DNA of 64,000 bases from Enterocloster bolteae (lineage in GTDB: Bacteria > Bacillota > Clostridia > Lachnospirales > Lachnospiraceae): positions 23,568 to 87,567 of the forward strand of contig JAETNT010000009.1 in the NCBI GenBank assembly GCA_021772025.1, given 5' to 3'. Below are positions 43,970 to 53,023 of the stretch, one piece after another. The stretch's first letter is position 1. Every line of letters starts with the position of its first letter. The position numbers were made by a program, and so were the translations under genes. The notes beneath the pieces are model-generated. The model saw only the letters and a list, made by a program, of their open reading frames with translations. It made no database searches and was not told where the DNA came from.

Positions 43970-44713
43970 TTAATCGGCAAGCATGGACTTAACGATTTTT
44001 ATGTCTTCTTCTGAAACCGCCGCATCAAGAAGATACTTTTCCGCGTCTCCCCATTTTCTCTCTAAATAGTCGATGGCCATTTCCATTTGAAAACGTTCTG
44101 AAGAAAAAACACAATCCGGCACATCTATGCCATATTTCTCTTTTATCATTACTTTTTGTTTTTCAAAAACTGTATGCATATTGCTTTCTGTAACTTCATA
44201 ATCGACTAAAATGGTTTCTCTGTCAACTCCAGCAAGATTCAGAAGAAGCATTGCAGCCACACCGGTTCTGTCTTTACCAGCAGTGCAGTTAAAAAGATTA
44301 GTAGTATTTTTATGTTGTGCAAAAATATGGAACATTTTACCAAAATTTATTTGAGAATTGTTTAATAAATCAATATAAACCGTTCCCATATTATCCGGCA
44401 TTTTACCATTAAACCCCTGTGAAGTTGTTTGATCCAACATCGGAAGTAAATAATAGTCAATTTCCGATATGGATCTTAGGGGATTTGGCATGGAATTTAC
44501 TTCTACTAAACTTCTTAAATCAACAACACATCGAACTCCATAATCCAATAAGACTTTTTTGCTGTAATCCGTTATTTGCGCCGGTAGGTCAGAACGAAGG
44601 AAAGCACGCATTTTTGTTGTTTTACCATCTTTCGTTTTGTATCCGCCCAAATCTCTCGTATTAAAAGTTGCATCAATTTTAAGCGGCTTTGAAGCCGTAA
44701 TTTCTGTATCCAT
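43970..44713 (-). CDS. Protein tyrosine phosphatase (IphP / Y_phosphatase3 type)
   Basis: A 247-residue protein. NTRDLGGYKTKDGK near the N-terminus and the P-loop NCTAGKDRTGVAAMLLL around residue 141 (C-x5-R) are typical of the secreted or cytoplasmic tyrosine-phosphatase/phosphoinositide-phosphatase group in Firmicutes. The usual His before the catalytic Cys is replaced by Asn. No signal peptide is seen. Its ribosome site GGGGAG lies inside the upstream GrpB-family remnant; the ATG is one base past that stop. It is part of the accessory patch. The substrate is unknown. Confidence 0.85.
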   Translation of the reverse strand: MDTEITASKPLKIDATFNTRDLGGYKTKDGKTTKMRAFLRSDLPAQITDYSKKVLLDYGVRCVVDLRSLVEVNSMPNPLRSISEIDYYLLPMLDQTTSQGFNGKMPDNMGTVYIDLLNNSQINFGKMFHIFAQHKNTTNLFNCTAGKDRTGVAAMLLLNLAGVDRETILVDYEVTESNMHTVFEKQKVMIKEKYGIDVPDCVFSSERFQMEMAIDYLERKWGDAEKYLLDAAVSEEDIKIVKSMLAD

Positions 44714-44714
44714 A

Positions 44715-44912
44715 TTAATGATTCTCCCCTAAGAGTTGTTTCAATAACCCGACTATATTTTCAGCATTATTATCCCATTCTTTCTGATGGGGCACTAACT
44801 TTACCGTTCCTCTTTTAATCCTATCATACCCAAAAATTGGGATTTGGAGCTGATGCCGCTTTCTGCTCCAGCAGCAATGGCCGACATATGCGCCTATGTC
44901 AATTTGCTGCAT
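44715..44912 (-). pseudogene. GrpB/UPF0157-family N-terminal remnant
   Basis: A 65-codon reading whose last 32 residues, RGTVKLVPHQKEWDNNAEN and GLLKQLLGEN, resemble the start of GrpB-family proteins (substrate-binding relatives of nucleotidyltransferases). The family normally goes on with a D-I-x-H-x-G-S-T motif; here a stop follows at that point. Only about 44715-44822 has this similarity; the first half of the reading overlaps the Rrf2 gene end and is probably chance. It seems to be a truncated gene. Confidence 0.5.
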
Positions 44913-45304
44913 AGAAGATCCGCAATTGTGATATTATCAAAATATTCATTCGTTATATCATAAAACTTCTCCCACATAGAAATAGTCTTACAATCCGCCT
45001 TCCTACTGCAAGGTTTTGCGTCACACCCAAGACATGCTACAGGGGCAAGATTACCTTCCGCCAGACGCAATATTTCACCTGCTGTATAGTCTTCTGGCCG
45101 CCTGTTTAATCGATATCCACCGCCCTTTCCATGCACACCTCCTACAAGGCCGCTTTTTGATAAAGCGGGCATAATCCTCTCTAAATATTTTAAAGAGATA
45201 CCCTGCCGTTTGGCAACCTCTTTCATGGGAATATAACCATCGTCCATGTGTTCTGCAAGATCAATCATGACGCGAAGAGCATATCTGCCTCTTGTTGAAA
45301 TCAT
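44894..45304 (-). CDS. Rrf2 family transcriptional regulator
   Basis: A 136-residue winged-helix protein: MISTRGRYALRVMIDLAEH, then SLKYLERIMPALSKSGLV and GKGGGYRLNR are typical Rrf2 segments. A cysteine cluster CLGCDAKPCSRKADC (spacing C-x2-C-x4-C-x5-C) near residue 100 resembles the Fe-S ligand region of IscR, although CymR-type members also vary there. I place the start at 45304; a start at 45331 would add nine residues. It follows metY on the same strand by about 90 bases and could control sulfur-amino-acid genes. Confidence 0.88.
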   Translation of the reverse strand: MISTRGRYALRVMIDLAEHMDDGYIPMKEVAKRQGISLKYLERIMPALSKSGLVGGVHGKGGGYRLNRRPEDYTAGEILRLAEGNLAPVACLGCDAKPCSRKADCKTISMWEKFYDITNEYFDNITIADLLCSKLT

Positions 45305-45395
45305 TACCGTAAGACACCTCAATTCATTCATTATTCCCTATTTTACTACGAAAGTGGTATGTAATTCAACCATAGCTTTGCGGGAATGCGATCCT

Positions 45396-46694
45396 TTAAC
45401 TGAAACATCCTCTCAATGTTCCTTCAAAACCATTCTGCAGGTCTGCAATAATATCGTCGATATGCTCTGTACCAATAGATAAACGAATAGTGTTCGGCTT
45501 GATGCCTTGAACTGCCAACTCTTCCTCAGTAAGTTGACTATGAGTGGTAGTTGCCGGATGGATCACCAAACTCTTAACGTCGGCAACATTGGCAAGCAGA
45601 GAAAAAATCCGCAAGCTGTCAATAAACTGATAGGCCTCGTTCTGTCCGCCTTTGATGTCAAAGGTAAAGATCGAGCCGCCACCGTTGGGAAAATATTTCT
45701 GATACAATAAATGATCAGGATGTTCCGGCAAAGACGGATGGTTGACTCGTTCTACCTGCGAGTGGCCGGCTAGAAATGCAACCACCTTTTTAGTGTTCTC
45801 CACGTGGCGCTCTATACGCAGAGACAGGGTCTCTACTCCCTGCAGAAGCAAGAAGGCGGCAAAGGGGGAAATACAAGCGCCCGTATCCCGCAGCAGGATA
45901 GCCCGAATGTAGGTAACAAAAGCGGCCGCGCCAGCCGCCTGGGCAAAGGATACCCCGTGATAGCTGGGGTTAGGTGCAGCAATCGCCGGATAATTGCCAG
46001 AAGCCGACCAGTCGAACTTTCCGGAGTCTACAATGATGCCGCCCAGCGTTGTGCCATGCCCGCCAAGAAACTTGGTGGCGGAATGAATAACGATATCCGC
46101 GCCATGTTCAATAGGCCGAATTAAATAAGGTGTGCCAAAGGTGTTGTCCACCACCAGCGGCAAGCCATAGCGGTGTGCCAGCGCTGCCAAGGCATCTATG
46201 TCAGGGATATCGCTATTCGGATTGCCCAGCGTTTCAATATAGATGGCCCGTGTGTCTGGCTGAATCGCACGCTCCGCTTCATTCAGATCATGGATATTAA
46301 CAAAGCTGGCTGTGATGCCGAAGTTTGGCAATGTATGCGCGAGCAGATTATAGCTGCCGCCATAAATAGTCTTTTGAGCCACGATGTGTCCGCCATTTTG
46401 AGCTAACGCTTCAATCGTATAGGTGATGGCGGCCGCGCCAGAAGATAAGGCCAGTGCAGCAACGCCTCCTTCTAAAGCGGCAATGCGTTTTTCTAACACA
46501 TCCTGAGTGGAGTTAGTAAGACGGCCGTAGATGTTGCCGCCATCTTGAAGGCCAAATCGTGCGGCAGCATGGGCACAATTATGAAATACATACGAAGTTG
46601 TAGCATAAATCGGTACAGCCCTCGCATCAGTTACGGTATCCGGGGCTTCCTGACCAACGTGCAATTGAAGTGTTTCAAATTTGTAATTACTCAT
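45396..46694 (-). CDS. metY: O-acetylhomoserine sulfhydrylase
   Basis: A 432-residue PLP enzyme of the Cys/Met metabolism family. The start at 46694 gives MSNYKFETLQLHVGQ, the usual beginning. YGRLTNSTQDVLEKRIAALE, LVVDNTFGTPYLIRPIEHGAD and the PLP-lysine segment HSATKFLGGHGTTLGG are diagnostic. It makes homocysteine from O-acetylhomoserine and sulfide. The gene looks richer in GC-rich codons than its neighbours in the patch, suggesting transfer. The promoter carries two ATGGTAGG repeats, and an Rrf2 gene follows. Confidence 0.93.
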   Translation of the reverse strand: MSNYKFETLQLHVGQEAPDTVTDARAVPIYATTSYVFHNCAHAAARFGLQDGGNIYGRLTNSTQDVLEKRIAALEGGVAALALSSGAAAITYTIEALAQNGGHIVAQKTIYGGSYNLLAHTLPNFGITASFVNIHDLNEAERAIQPDTRAIYIETLGNPNSDIPDIDALAALAHRYGLPLVVDNTFGTPYLIRPIEHGADIVIHSATKFLGGHGTTLGGIIVDSGKFDWSASGNYPAIAAPNPSYHGVSFAQAAGAAAFVTYIRAILLRDTGACISPFAAFLLLQGVETLSLRIERHVENTKKVVAFLAGHSQVERVNHPSLPEHPDHLLYQKYFPNGGGSIFTFDIKGGQNEAYQFIDSLRIFSLLANVADVKSLVIHPATTTHSQLTEEELAVQGIKPNTIRLSIGTEHIDDIIADLQNGFEGTLRGCFS

Positions 46695-46698
46695 TTTA

Positions 46699-46748
46699 CC
46701 TACCATTTAGATTGGTATAATTATATTTCAACCTGCCTACCATGTCAA
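46699..46748 (-). promoter_or_regulatory. metY promoter with repeated ATGGTAGG sites
   Basis: Minus strand: TTGACA (46743-46748), 17 bases, TATAAT (46720-46725), both exact. ATGGTAGG occurs at 46736-46743, overlapping the -35 box, and at 46699-46706, near the start codon. The 37-base spacing suggests two operator copies, perhaps for the adjacent Rrf2 protein. Confidence 0.7.
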
Positions 46749-46841
46749 TAGGTAAAATGGGAATTTTATCCTTACGATAGAAAAAAATCCTATAAATTTT
46801 AGATCCGGCCATGTTAAATCACCGTGAATGCCAAACTGTAC

Positions 46842-47639
46842 TCAAGGCGACTGCAGTACTGCCTGTACAAGGAATCGCTGATTGCTCCATCCAGTGCAGG
46901 TGGATAAGGTCACCACTCTTTCCGTATTTCGAAAGTCCGCATCAATGGGATAAAGAGATTCTGCAGCCGCCTGATTTACATAGTCTATCAAGGCATCTCT
47001 ATCCTCAAAATCCAGCATATAGGCATCACTGTCCTCTTTCACCCTTCGGACTGAAAAAATCGGACAGACATAAGAAGAATCCTGCGTAGTTAATGTCAGT
47101 GTTTTGTGTTCTGCAAAAAACTCCTGGGATTCATATTCCTTCAACTGCCCGAACATTTTCCCGCCTGCTCCGTTATGTCCATAGATAATCAAGTGCAAGC
47201 TATTTTCATCAGAGCTGCAATCCAGAAATAAACTGCCAAGTACATTTTTGCTTCCGTCAGGCAGATGATCAAGGTAAAACTGATTATCGCTTCCAAGCAC
47301 AACCGGATAATCTACAGACGTACCGGGAATTTGAAGCCAGGCAGCAACATGGGAATATTCCCCGGCCAGCCTGGAAACTCTCCTGGAAAGCTCATTAGGT
47401 TTATGCGGGGCTGTCTGATACTCCTGCCCTTGAAAGAGAGCGGACTGAACCAAAGACGCCGCGGACTGGAGAGCGGCCGGAGCAGCGGCGGCAAAAGCTT
47501 CATTTCGTTTTCCCGCCTGTTGATAAAATTGATTACCGCAGCGCTGCTCTCCTAAACGAAAAGCCAGCGCCGCAGCAGAAGCCGTAAAAATGCTCAGGGT
47601 AACCATATAGAAAAATCTGAACATCTTACCTCTTCTCAT
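46842..47639 (-). CDS. srtB: Class B sortase
   Basis: A 265-residue membrane-anchored transpeptidase. An N-terminal helix (about residues 8-28) is followed by the sortase beta-barrel: His in LIIYGHNGAG, catalytic Cys in TLSTCTG, and Arg in NQRFLV. The longer N-terminal region and the position of helices place it in class B. Its start overlaps the end of the large surface protein gene by 14 bases, and GGAG lies before the ATG, so it is probably dedicated to that protein, which ends in a PKTGD sorting signal. Class B enzymes usually take NPxTx signals, so this pairing is unusual. Confidence 0.9.
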   Translation of the reverse strand: MRRGKMFRFFYMVTLSIFTASAAALAFRLGEQRCGNQFYQQAGKRNEAFAAAAPAALQSAASLVQSALFQGQEYQTAPHKPNELSRRVSRLAGEYSHVAAWLQIPGTSVDYPVVLGSDNQFYLDHLPDGSKNVLGSLFLDCSSDENSLHLIIYGHNGAGGKMFGQLKEYESQEFFAEHKTLTLTTQDSSYVCPIFSVRRVKEDSDAYMLDFEDRDALIDYVNQAAAESLYPIDADFRNTERVVTLSTCTGWSNQRFLVQAVLQSP

Positions 47640-50600
47640 TATTTTTCTCCTGCAGAAAATAGCCCAGTGTCATCAGCATCAGCAAAATTCCCGACAAGAG
47701 AACTACTGCAATTAGTCCCGGTGTATTATCCCCTGTTTTCGGAGCGGCCGAATCGCCGGCAATGCGGCCGCTTTGATTATTAGAATGAACCGCAGCTTTT
47801 GTCTCCTGTATATCTTCAGGCATCCCATTTTCACCGATATGATCAGAAGGGGCCGGAATACTGCAAATAGAAGCAGTTATATCAGGACCGGCAGAAGGAG
47901 CCTGATCAGCAGGTTGTCCCATATCGCCCGGGTTCTCAAATATACCGGAACTTCCCGATCCGCCGGAACCCTCTGAGTTCCCAAAGCTTCCGGAACTTCC
48001 TGCATCCCCAGAGTTTCCAGAACCCCCTGAACTTCCTGAGTCATCAGAACTTCCGGGATCTCCTAAACCTCCGGAGTTTCCCGGATTATCGGGCTCCTGG
48101 GGGCCTTCAGGCGAAGTTTTCGGCGTATTGGATATCGTCATAACCGGCACTGCTTCGTCTGTCTCATAAACGTTGAAATCCTGATTGTAGCCGGAGGGAG
48201 CCTCTATTTCCCTCAGCCAGTACTTTTGTCCCTTTATCAGTCCTGGAAAAATAATAGTTCCATCCTGGCCGCTAATGCCTGTTTTAATCAGCGTCTGGCA
48301 GGTGTTATCTGCGTATAGCCCAAAAACCGCTCCGGCCAGAGGTTCTGCCTCTCCATCGGTTGTTTTCACAACTGTCAAATCCCATTGCTGTTCCGGTTCC
48401 ATGACTCCGGTAAGCGGATCATCAGGGGAAAGAAGTATTTGTGTCCCGTCCGGCAGCGTTGCTTTCGGGAGTTCATTCATATCAAGGGGTACTTCTATCA
48501 TCATCGTTTCACCGCCAGGCTGCCGGATGAAATAGACCCTTCCGCCGCGCAGACCGGAAAACCTGACAGTTCCGTCCGCTGAAACTACCGCCTCTGCATT
48601 CGGAATCGGATTGGTTTCTTCATCAGGATTTGATAAAAACAGATTCACCTTCTGTCCTGCCATTGGAATTCCTGATTGGTTAAACAGCAAAAAGATAATA
48701 TCCGTTGTATTCGCCTCATTGGTCAGTTCAAAACTCAGCTCTGATTTTGCCTCTCCTGCTGTAACTAAAAGGCCTCTTTCCGTTTTCGTTACCCCGGGAG
48801 GGAGCCCCTCCCATCCAAGAGCGCTGCCGTATCCGGACAGGCTTCCGGTTTCCACCAGTTCATAAACTGCACCGGGCTTTACCTTAAAAGAAAGCCTTCC
48901 CTGGGCATCGGTAACTCCTTGGGCATATGGCAGGCCCTGCATATTGTTTTTAGAGTCCCATTGATAAAGGGTAAACGTCACTCCCTCAAGGGCTTCCTGA
49001 TTTTGGCTGTCTCTTTTTGTGATAGTGATTCCCGCTTTTCGGGCCGCCACACCGCCTCCGCCTCCTCCGCCTCCGCCTACCACGGCGTTATCGCTTTTGC
49101 TGCCGCCCAGCAGAACGGATCCTCCATCGAAGCGGACGCTGTTGCCGTAGCCTCCGGATTCCTTCTGGATAATATCCGCCGTGTAAGTCAAAACATAAGC
49201 TCCACGGCTGTCATTTTTAATAGGAAGCTGCACTGTAAAACTATTTGCGGCCGGATCATAGCCGGAAATCTCCAGCTGCTGGCCGGAATCTTTCTTCTTA
49301 TAAACAGGCTTTTGGTTCCCGGCATCGGCTATTCCGGACACTTCCGCCTCGTAGAACCGCAGCGTGTCCCTATCCAGCTGAAGACGTTTATCAAGAGTAT
49401 CCTCAAGAGAAGGATTTTCCGGAAGAGAAAGCCCGAAGGGGTTGATTAGCACTTCATACTGAATCCACTCCTTTGAGTTATCTACCATACTGCTTTTAAC
49501 CAGGCCGTGATTGGTAAAGCTATGCTCTACTTGATGGGAAACCTCCATAAACTCCATGTTATCGGCTTTCCCGGTCATGGAAATAACGTTTGTAACTTTG
49601 GCAGCCTCGTTGCTGTTAAATCCGATCTGCTCCGGATCGACTTTTGTAGTAAACGTAATAATTGTTTTTTCATGAACGCTGCCCAAATCAATCAGCATCT
49701 CCTGTCCGGATGTCTTTACCTCCGCGTCCGGAATCTCCGGCTTTGCAGCAAAAGAGCCGTCTATATAAGTCAGGCCCGCCGGAAGATTGTCTTTCAAAAC
49801 CACGTCCGCCATAGGCAGTCCTGCTTCATTTACTTCCACAGTCCACTTCATTGTACCGGAAGCATAGTCATAGACGGGGGCTTTTTTATCCAATACGGCA
49901 GTATTTACAACGGATGTACTGTCCGCGCTGGCTTTACGTTTCTCCGTTGACTGCTTTCCGATTACCATATTGTCTGTAGAAATGGTATTCGTAAACGCTT
50001 TTTTTACCGTATTGTTAGCAAAAATACAAGGATCGCATACTTTTGTCTCGTATTCAAGGGTAATTGTTTTAGGCCCCATCTCTCCTGCTTTAATAGTAAG
50101 AATCTGATCATGATAGCTTAATTCTACCTTGTTTTTTTCTGCTTCCTCCGGTAGTTTTCCATCTACCAGAACAGTAATATTATTTACGCCGCCTGCCAGT
50201 TCCAGGCCGGCTGCATGCCCGGCTATATTGCAGCTTTTAAAAGCAGCGCTCAAATCATCGGTAAATATGCCTTCTCTCAGATATGCCTTGTGAGGATTGA
50301 TAGTAACTGTCCATTTAATCGTGCGGTTCGCCTTGTCATAACCACTGTTGCTCTTTTCCAGTATGGCCGTACCTGATGTACCTGTACCGTTCCCGCTTCC
50401 GACAGGAGTTGTGGCTTTTGGGGTTCTATACTCTTCATCCTCATACAAGAATGTAAACCAGGCTGTATTATCTCCCAGGTCCGTACCGCTGTTATACATT
50501 TCTTCAGGAACGCTGGTTTGATAAGCAATGGTAACCGGCTGCATATCTGTTATTATAGGGGAAACGCGAAAGGCCCCGTCTGCTCCGACACTTACTTTTT

Positions 50601-51819
50601 TCTCTTCCCCGTTTACGTTTACTAATTCGCCTGTCAATGTACTTCCGCCGGGAAGCTGATCATGAAGGGTCAGCTGATGATCCTCAGTGAATGTAAAACC
50701 GTTTGGCCAAAAGGTAATTGTCCAATCAGTGGTGGAGCCTGTGCCATCTGTATGACGTGTTGTTTTCCCTTCTTTTTTCAACCATGCAGGCTGGGCAATG
50801 GTTATGGTTTTTCTGCTGCTAATGTCCAGCTCTTTAAATCCGTCTTCTGTCCCCGCAAACAGCCAGGCCTCATTTGCAACCTTTTGACCGTCTTTGCCGC
50901 CAGGCAAAAGCAGTTTATCGTTGAGCTCCGTTTCGTATGTAATCTCCATCTCCTGCGCCGGATTCCCTTTCGTAGCCGCTACCGCATTAAATTTTGTTCC
51001 TCCGATAATCAGCACTGTATCCTTTCCGTCCTCTTCCACGATTGCATAGGACTCTGTTCCCTCAGGAACCTGGCTGCGGGAATCATAGGCTAAAACCGAA
51101 GAACCATCTATTTCTATGCTTCCGTCTACATATCTGTGTAAATCAGAGTCAATCCTGTCCCTCAGTTCAAAAGGCGTATCCATGGCAACCTGGTCATTTT
51201 CCCCGGGATTCTGCCATGGAGTATAATCGATAGTCCAGGTAATCTTTTTATCCTCCAGTTTTCCCCCCTTCTCTATCTTCGCCTTTGCTTCTACCAACTG
51301 GTTCTCCGCATAGCCAAACAAAAGCTCATCACCGTTTTCAAATTTCATTGCATAGAGATTGTCTTCTCCCTCCACGGTAGGTTCATCCTCCGGCGGAACT
51401 CCTGCTCTCCTGCAGTTTAAATAGAAATACGCATCCGTAAGCCCGTCGTAGTCCGATAAAACGGTACCGGTGCCGTCTTCATTTTCGTCAAATGTAACCC
51501 AAGCCCTGCTGCGATCCGAAAAAATCTTTCCAAACTGCTGTTCCCCGCTCATCAACGGGGAGCCATTTTCCATGGATGATAAAATCAAATGAGGAGAGAC
51601 TTCCAAATAGTATCTGGTTTCCGGCACGATTTCCTGAATCTTGTCTTCCGGTATTTCATATTTATAGTACAAGAAAAACGGTTTGTTTTTCTCCAACAGA
51701 GCATTATCCTGGATTAGCTCTCCTGCCGACTGGCCGCTTTCATCCGGGTAGTGCAGAGTAATACTCTCAAATTCCACGATATCCGCAAATCGTTCTCCTT
51801 CATCTGCTGCCGAATCCAA
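47626..51819 (-). CDS. Large SpaA-type cell-wall surface protein, 5' end apparently damaged
   Basis: About 1397 residues. The N-terminal two thirds consist of repeated beta-sandwich adhesin domains with the recurring pattern T-x-K-W-T-V (for example TIKWTVTINPHK, TMKWTVEVNEAG). SpaA-like domains with isopeptide-type Lys/Glu/Asn patterns lie near 930-1030 and 1147-1235. A Gly/Ser/Asn linker (1247-1296), the sorting signal APKTGD (about 1360), a membrane helix and a basic tail end it. No signal peptide or ribosome site precedes the first codon (TTG at 51819). The frame stays open to 51897, where a TAG stands; beyond it the same frame has an ATG at 51936. It may be a pseudogene or need another start. 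Confidence 0.75.
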   Translation of the reverse strand: MDSAADEGERFADIVEFESITLHYPDESGQSAGELIQDNALLEKNKPFFLYYKYEIPEDKIQEIVPETRYYLEVSPHLILSSMENGSPLMSGEQQFGKIFSDRSRAWVTFDENEDGTGTVLSDYDGLTDAYFYLNCRRAGVPPEDEPTVEGEDNLYAMKFENGDELLFGYAENQLVEAKAKIEKGGKLEDKKITWTIDYTPWQNPGENDQVAMDTPFELRDRIDSDLHRYVDGSIEIDGSSVLAYDSRSQVPEGTESYAIVEEDGKDTVLIIGGTKFNAVAATKGNPAQEMEITYETELNDKLLLPGGKDGQKVANEAWLFAGTEDGFKELDISSRKTITIAQPAWLKKEGKTTRHTDGTGSTTDWTITFWPNGFTFTEDHQLTLHDQLPGGSTLTGELVNVNGEEKKVSVGADGAFRVSPIITDMQPVTIAYQTSVPEEMYNSGTDLGDNTAWFTFLYEDEEYRTPKATTPVGSGNGTGTSGTAILEKSNSGYDKANRTIKWTVTINPHKAYLREGIFTDDLSAAFKSCNIAGHAAGLELAGGVNNITVLVDGKLPEEAEKNKVELSYHDQILTIKAGEMGPKTITLEYETKVCDPCIFANNTVKKAFTNTISTDNMVIGKQSTEKRKASADSTSVVNTAVLDKKAPVYDYASGTMKWTVEVNEAGLPMADVVLKDNLPAGLTYIDGSFAAKPEIPDAEVKTSGQEMLIDLGSVHEKTIITFTTKVDPEQIGFNSNEAAKVTNVISMTGKADNMEFMEVSHQVEHSFTNHGLVKSSMVDNSKEWIQYEVLINPFGLSLPENPSLEDTLDKRLQLDRDTLRFYEAEVSGIADAGNQKPVYKKKDSGQQLEISGYDPAANSFTVQLPIKNDSRGAYVLTYTADIIQKESGGYGNSVRFDGGSVLLGGSKSDNAVVGGGGGGGGGVAARKAGITITKRDSQNQEALEGVTFTLYQWDSKNNMQGLPYAQGVTDAQGRLSFKVKPGAVYELVETGSLSGYGSALGWEGLPPGVTKTERGLLVTAGEAKSELSFELTNEANTTDIIFLLFNQSGIPMAGQKVNLFLSNPDEETNPIPNAEAVVSADGTVRFSGLRGGRVYFIRQPGGETMMIEVPLDMNELPKATLPDGTQILLSPDDPLTGVMEPEQQWDLTVVKTTDGEAEPLAGAVFGLYADNTCQTLIKTGISGQDGTIIFPGLIKGQKYWLREIEAPSGYNQDFNVYETDEAVPVMTISNTPKTSPEGPQEPDNPGNSGGLGDPGSSDDSGSSGGSGNSGDAGSSGSFGNSEGSGGSGSSGIFENPGDMGQPADQAPSAGPDITASICSIPAPSDHIGENGMPEDIQETKAAVHSNNQSGRIAGDSAAPKTGDNTPGLIAVVLLSGILLMLMTLGYFLQEKNNEKR

Positions 51820-51897
51820 AATACCGTAAAGTTTTTCTTTTTCTATTTCCAGGATATCTTCCCCTGCTTCCTTTTCCTCAGACTCTTCTGTCTCTTT

Positions 51898-52061
51898 CTA
51901 CGACTGCTTCGAGTTCTGCGTCTGCTTTATTTCCATCTGCTGTGGGAATGGGGAATGAATGTAAACATTTTAAAATCTCCTCTGTATTTTTTATAATCAA
52001 AATATTGTTTGTCGTTCTTACTGCAATTGTCGTTTTTACCAAACGCAAAGAAGCCATCCCA
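51898..52061 (-). other. Broken 5' region of the surface protein gene
   Basis: Around 51973 a ribosome site AGAGGAG and ATG open only 13 codons before a stop. A second frame from 52061 reads about 59 codons, ending ADAELEAVVERDRRV, and the big gene resumes one frame away with KETEESEEKEAGEDI. The composition on both sides is coding-like, so a frameshift or deletion seems to have removed the signal peptide. The rest of the 51820-52152 gap holds only the terminator listed next. Confidence 0.45.
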
Positions 52062-52076
52062 TTTCGGAAAATAGAA

Positions 52077-52118
52077 AACAGCCGCCCTTAAAGCTTTTTC
52101 GGCAAAGGGGCGGCTGTT
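52077..52118 (-). terminator. Terminator after the uronate operon
   Basis: AACAGCCGCCC (52077-52087) and GGGCGGCTGTT (52108-52118) pair over 11 bp; on the minus strand TTTTCTATTTT follows. It lies 35 bases beyond the SDR gene stop. Confidence 0.75.
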
Positions 52119-52152
52119 CCTTTTATATTATATTTCTTACGGCAATACTTGC

Positions 52153-52998
52153 TTATACTCCCGAATAAGCGGAGAATCCGCCGTCAATGGGGATTACGGT
52201 GCCGGTGATAAAGCCGGCTGCTTCGTTATTTAAAAGGAATAAGGTTGCGCCGTCCAGTTCGCTGACTTCTCCAAAGCGCTCCATAGGAGTTGCAGCTAAG
52301 ATCTTGGCGGTTCTGGGAGTGGGGCTTCCATCTTCATTAAACAAAAGTCTCTCATTCTGCTTGGTTACAAAGAATCCCGGCGCAATGGCGTTTACGCGGA
52401 TTCCTACTTTGGAAAAGTGGACAGCCAGCCACTGAGTAAAGTTACTTACTGCCGCTTTAGCGCCGCTGTAAGCCGGAATCTTGGTCAAAGGGGTGTAGGC
52501 ATTCATGGAGGAAATGTTTAAAATGGCGCATCCCTCCCGGCCAATCATATCTTTTGCAAACACTTGGCTGGGAAGCAGGGTTCCGATAAAGTTTAAGTTA
52601 AATACAAACTCCACCCCTTTCTGATCCAGGTCAAAAAAGGATACCGTATCCGCCTCAATATCGCCTATTTCAAAGTATTCTTTCGTAGTGTTCGCCTTGG
52701 CATTGTTGCCGCCTGCCCCATTTACCAGAATGTCACAGGGACCAAAATCTTTTAAGATAGCCGCGTGAGCTTCTTCCAGGCTCTCTTTTTCCAGGACATT
52801 GCACTTGTAGCCCTTTGCAGTATAGCCGTCAGCGGTAATCACATCCGCCTGTGCCTGCGCTGCTTCCTGGTTTAAATCTAACAGAGCAACCTTTGCCCCT
52901 GCCTTTGCCAGGGTATGAGCCAGGGAACCGCAGATAACGCCGCCTGCCCCGGTAATAACCAATACTTTTCCAGTTAAATCTGTGCCAAATACTCCCAT
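52153..52998 (-). CDS. SDR oxidoreductase, probable D-mannonate/fructuronate oxidoreductase
   Basis: A 281-residue short-chain dehydrogenase. NAD(P)-binding pattern TGAGGVICGSLAHTLAKAG, the NGAGG element, the active-site Ser and Tyr-x-x-x-Lys in YSGAKAAV and the closing VIPIDGGFSAYSGV are present. It lies 25 bases downstream of uxuA, so it most likely reduces D-fructuronate to D-mannonate, the step before UxuA. Other sugar-acid substrates are possible because the family is broad. Confidence 0.85.
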   Translation of the reverse strand: MGVFGTDLTGKVLVITGAGGVICGSLAHTLAKAGAKVALLDLNQEAAQAQADVITADGYTAKGYKCNVLEKESLEEAHAAILKDFGPCDILVNGAGGNNAKANTTKEYFEIGDIEADTVSFFDLDQKGVEFVFNLNFIGTLLPSQVFAKDMIGREGCAILNISSMNAYTPLTKIPAYSGAKAAVSNFTQWLAVHFSKVGIRVNAIAPGFFVTKQNERLLFNEDGSPTPRTAKILAATPMERFGEVSELDGATLFLLNNEAAGFITGTVIPIDGGFSAYSGV

Positions 52999-53023
52999 AT
53001 AGTATTTCCTCCTTCTATCGCTT

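Noticed and set aside
48919..49449. Plus-strand open frames across the surface protein gene
   Set aside because: They lie opposite a clearly coding frame with domain repeats, and none has a start site or recognisable pattern.
51898..51900. Amber readthrough or pyrrolysine at the TAG in the surface protein frame
   Set aside because: There is no supporting element or pyl gene in the window, and the upstream part shows no signal peptide; a broken 5' end is simpler.
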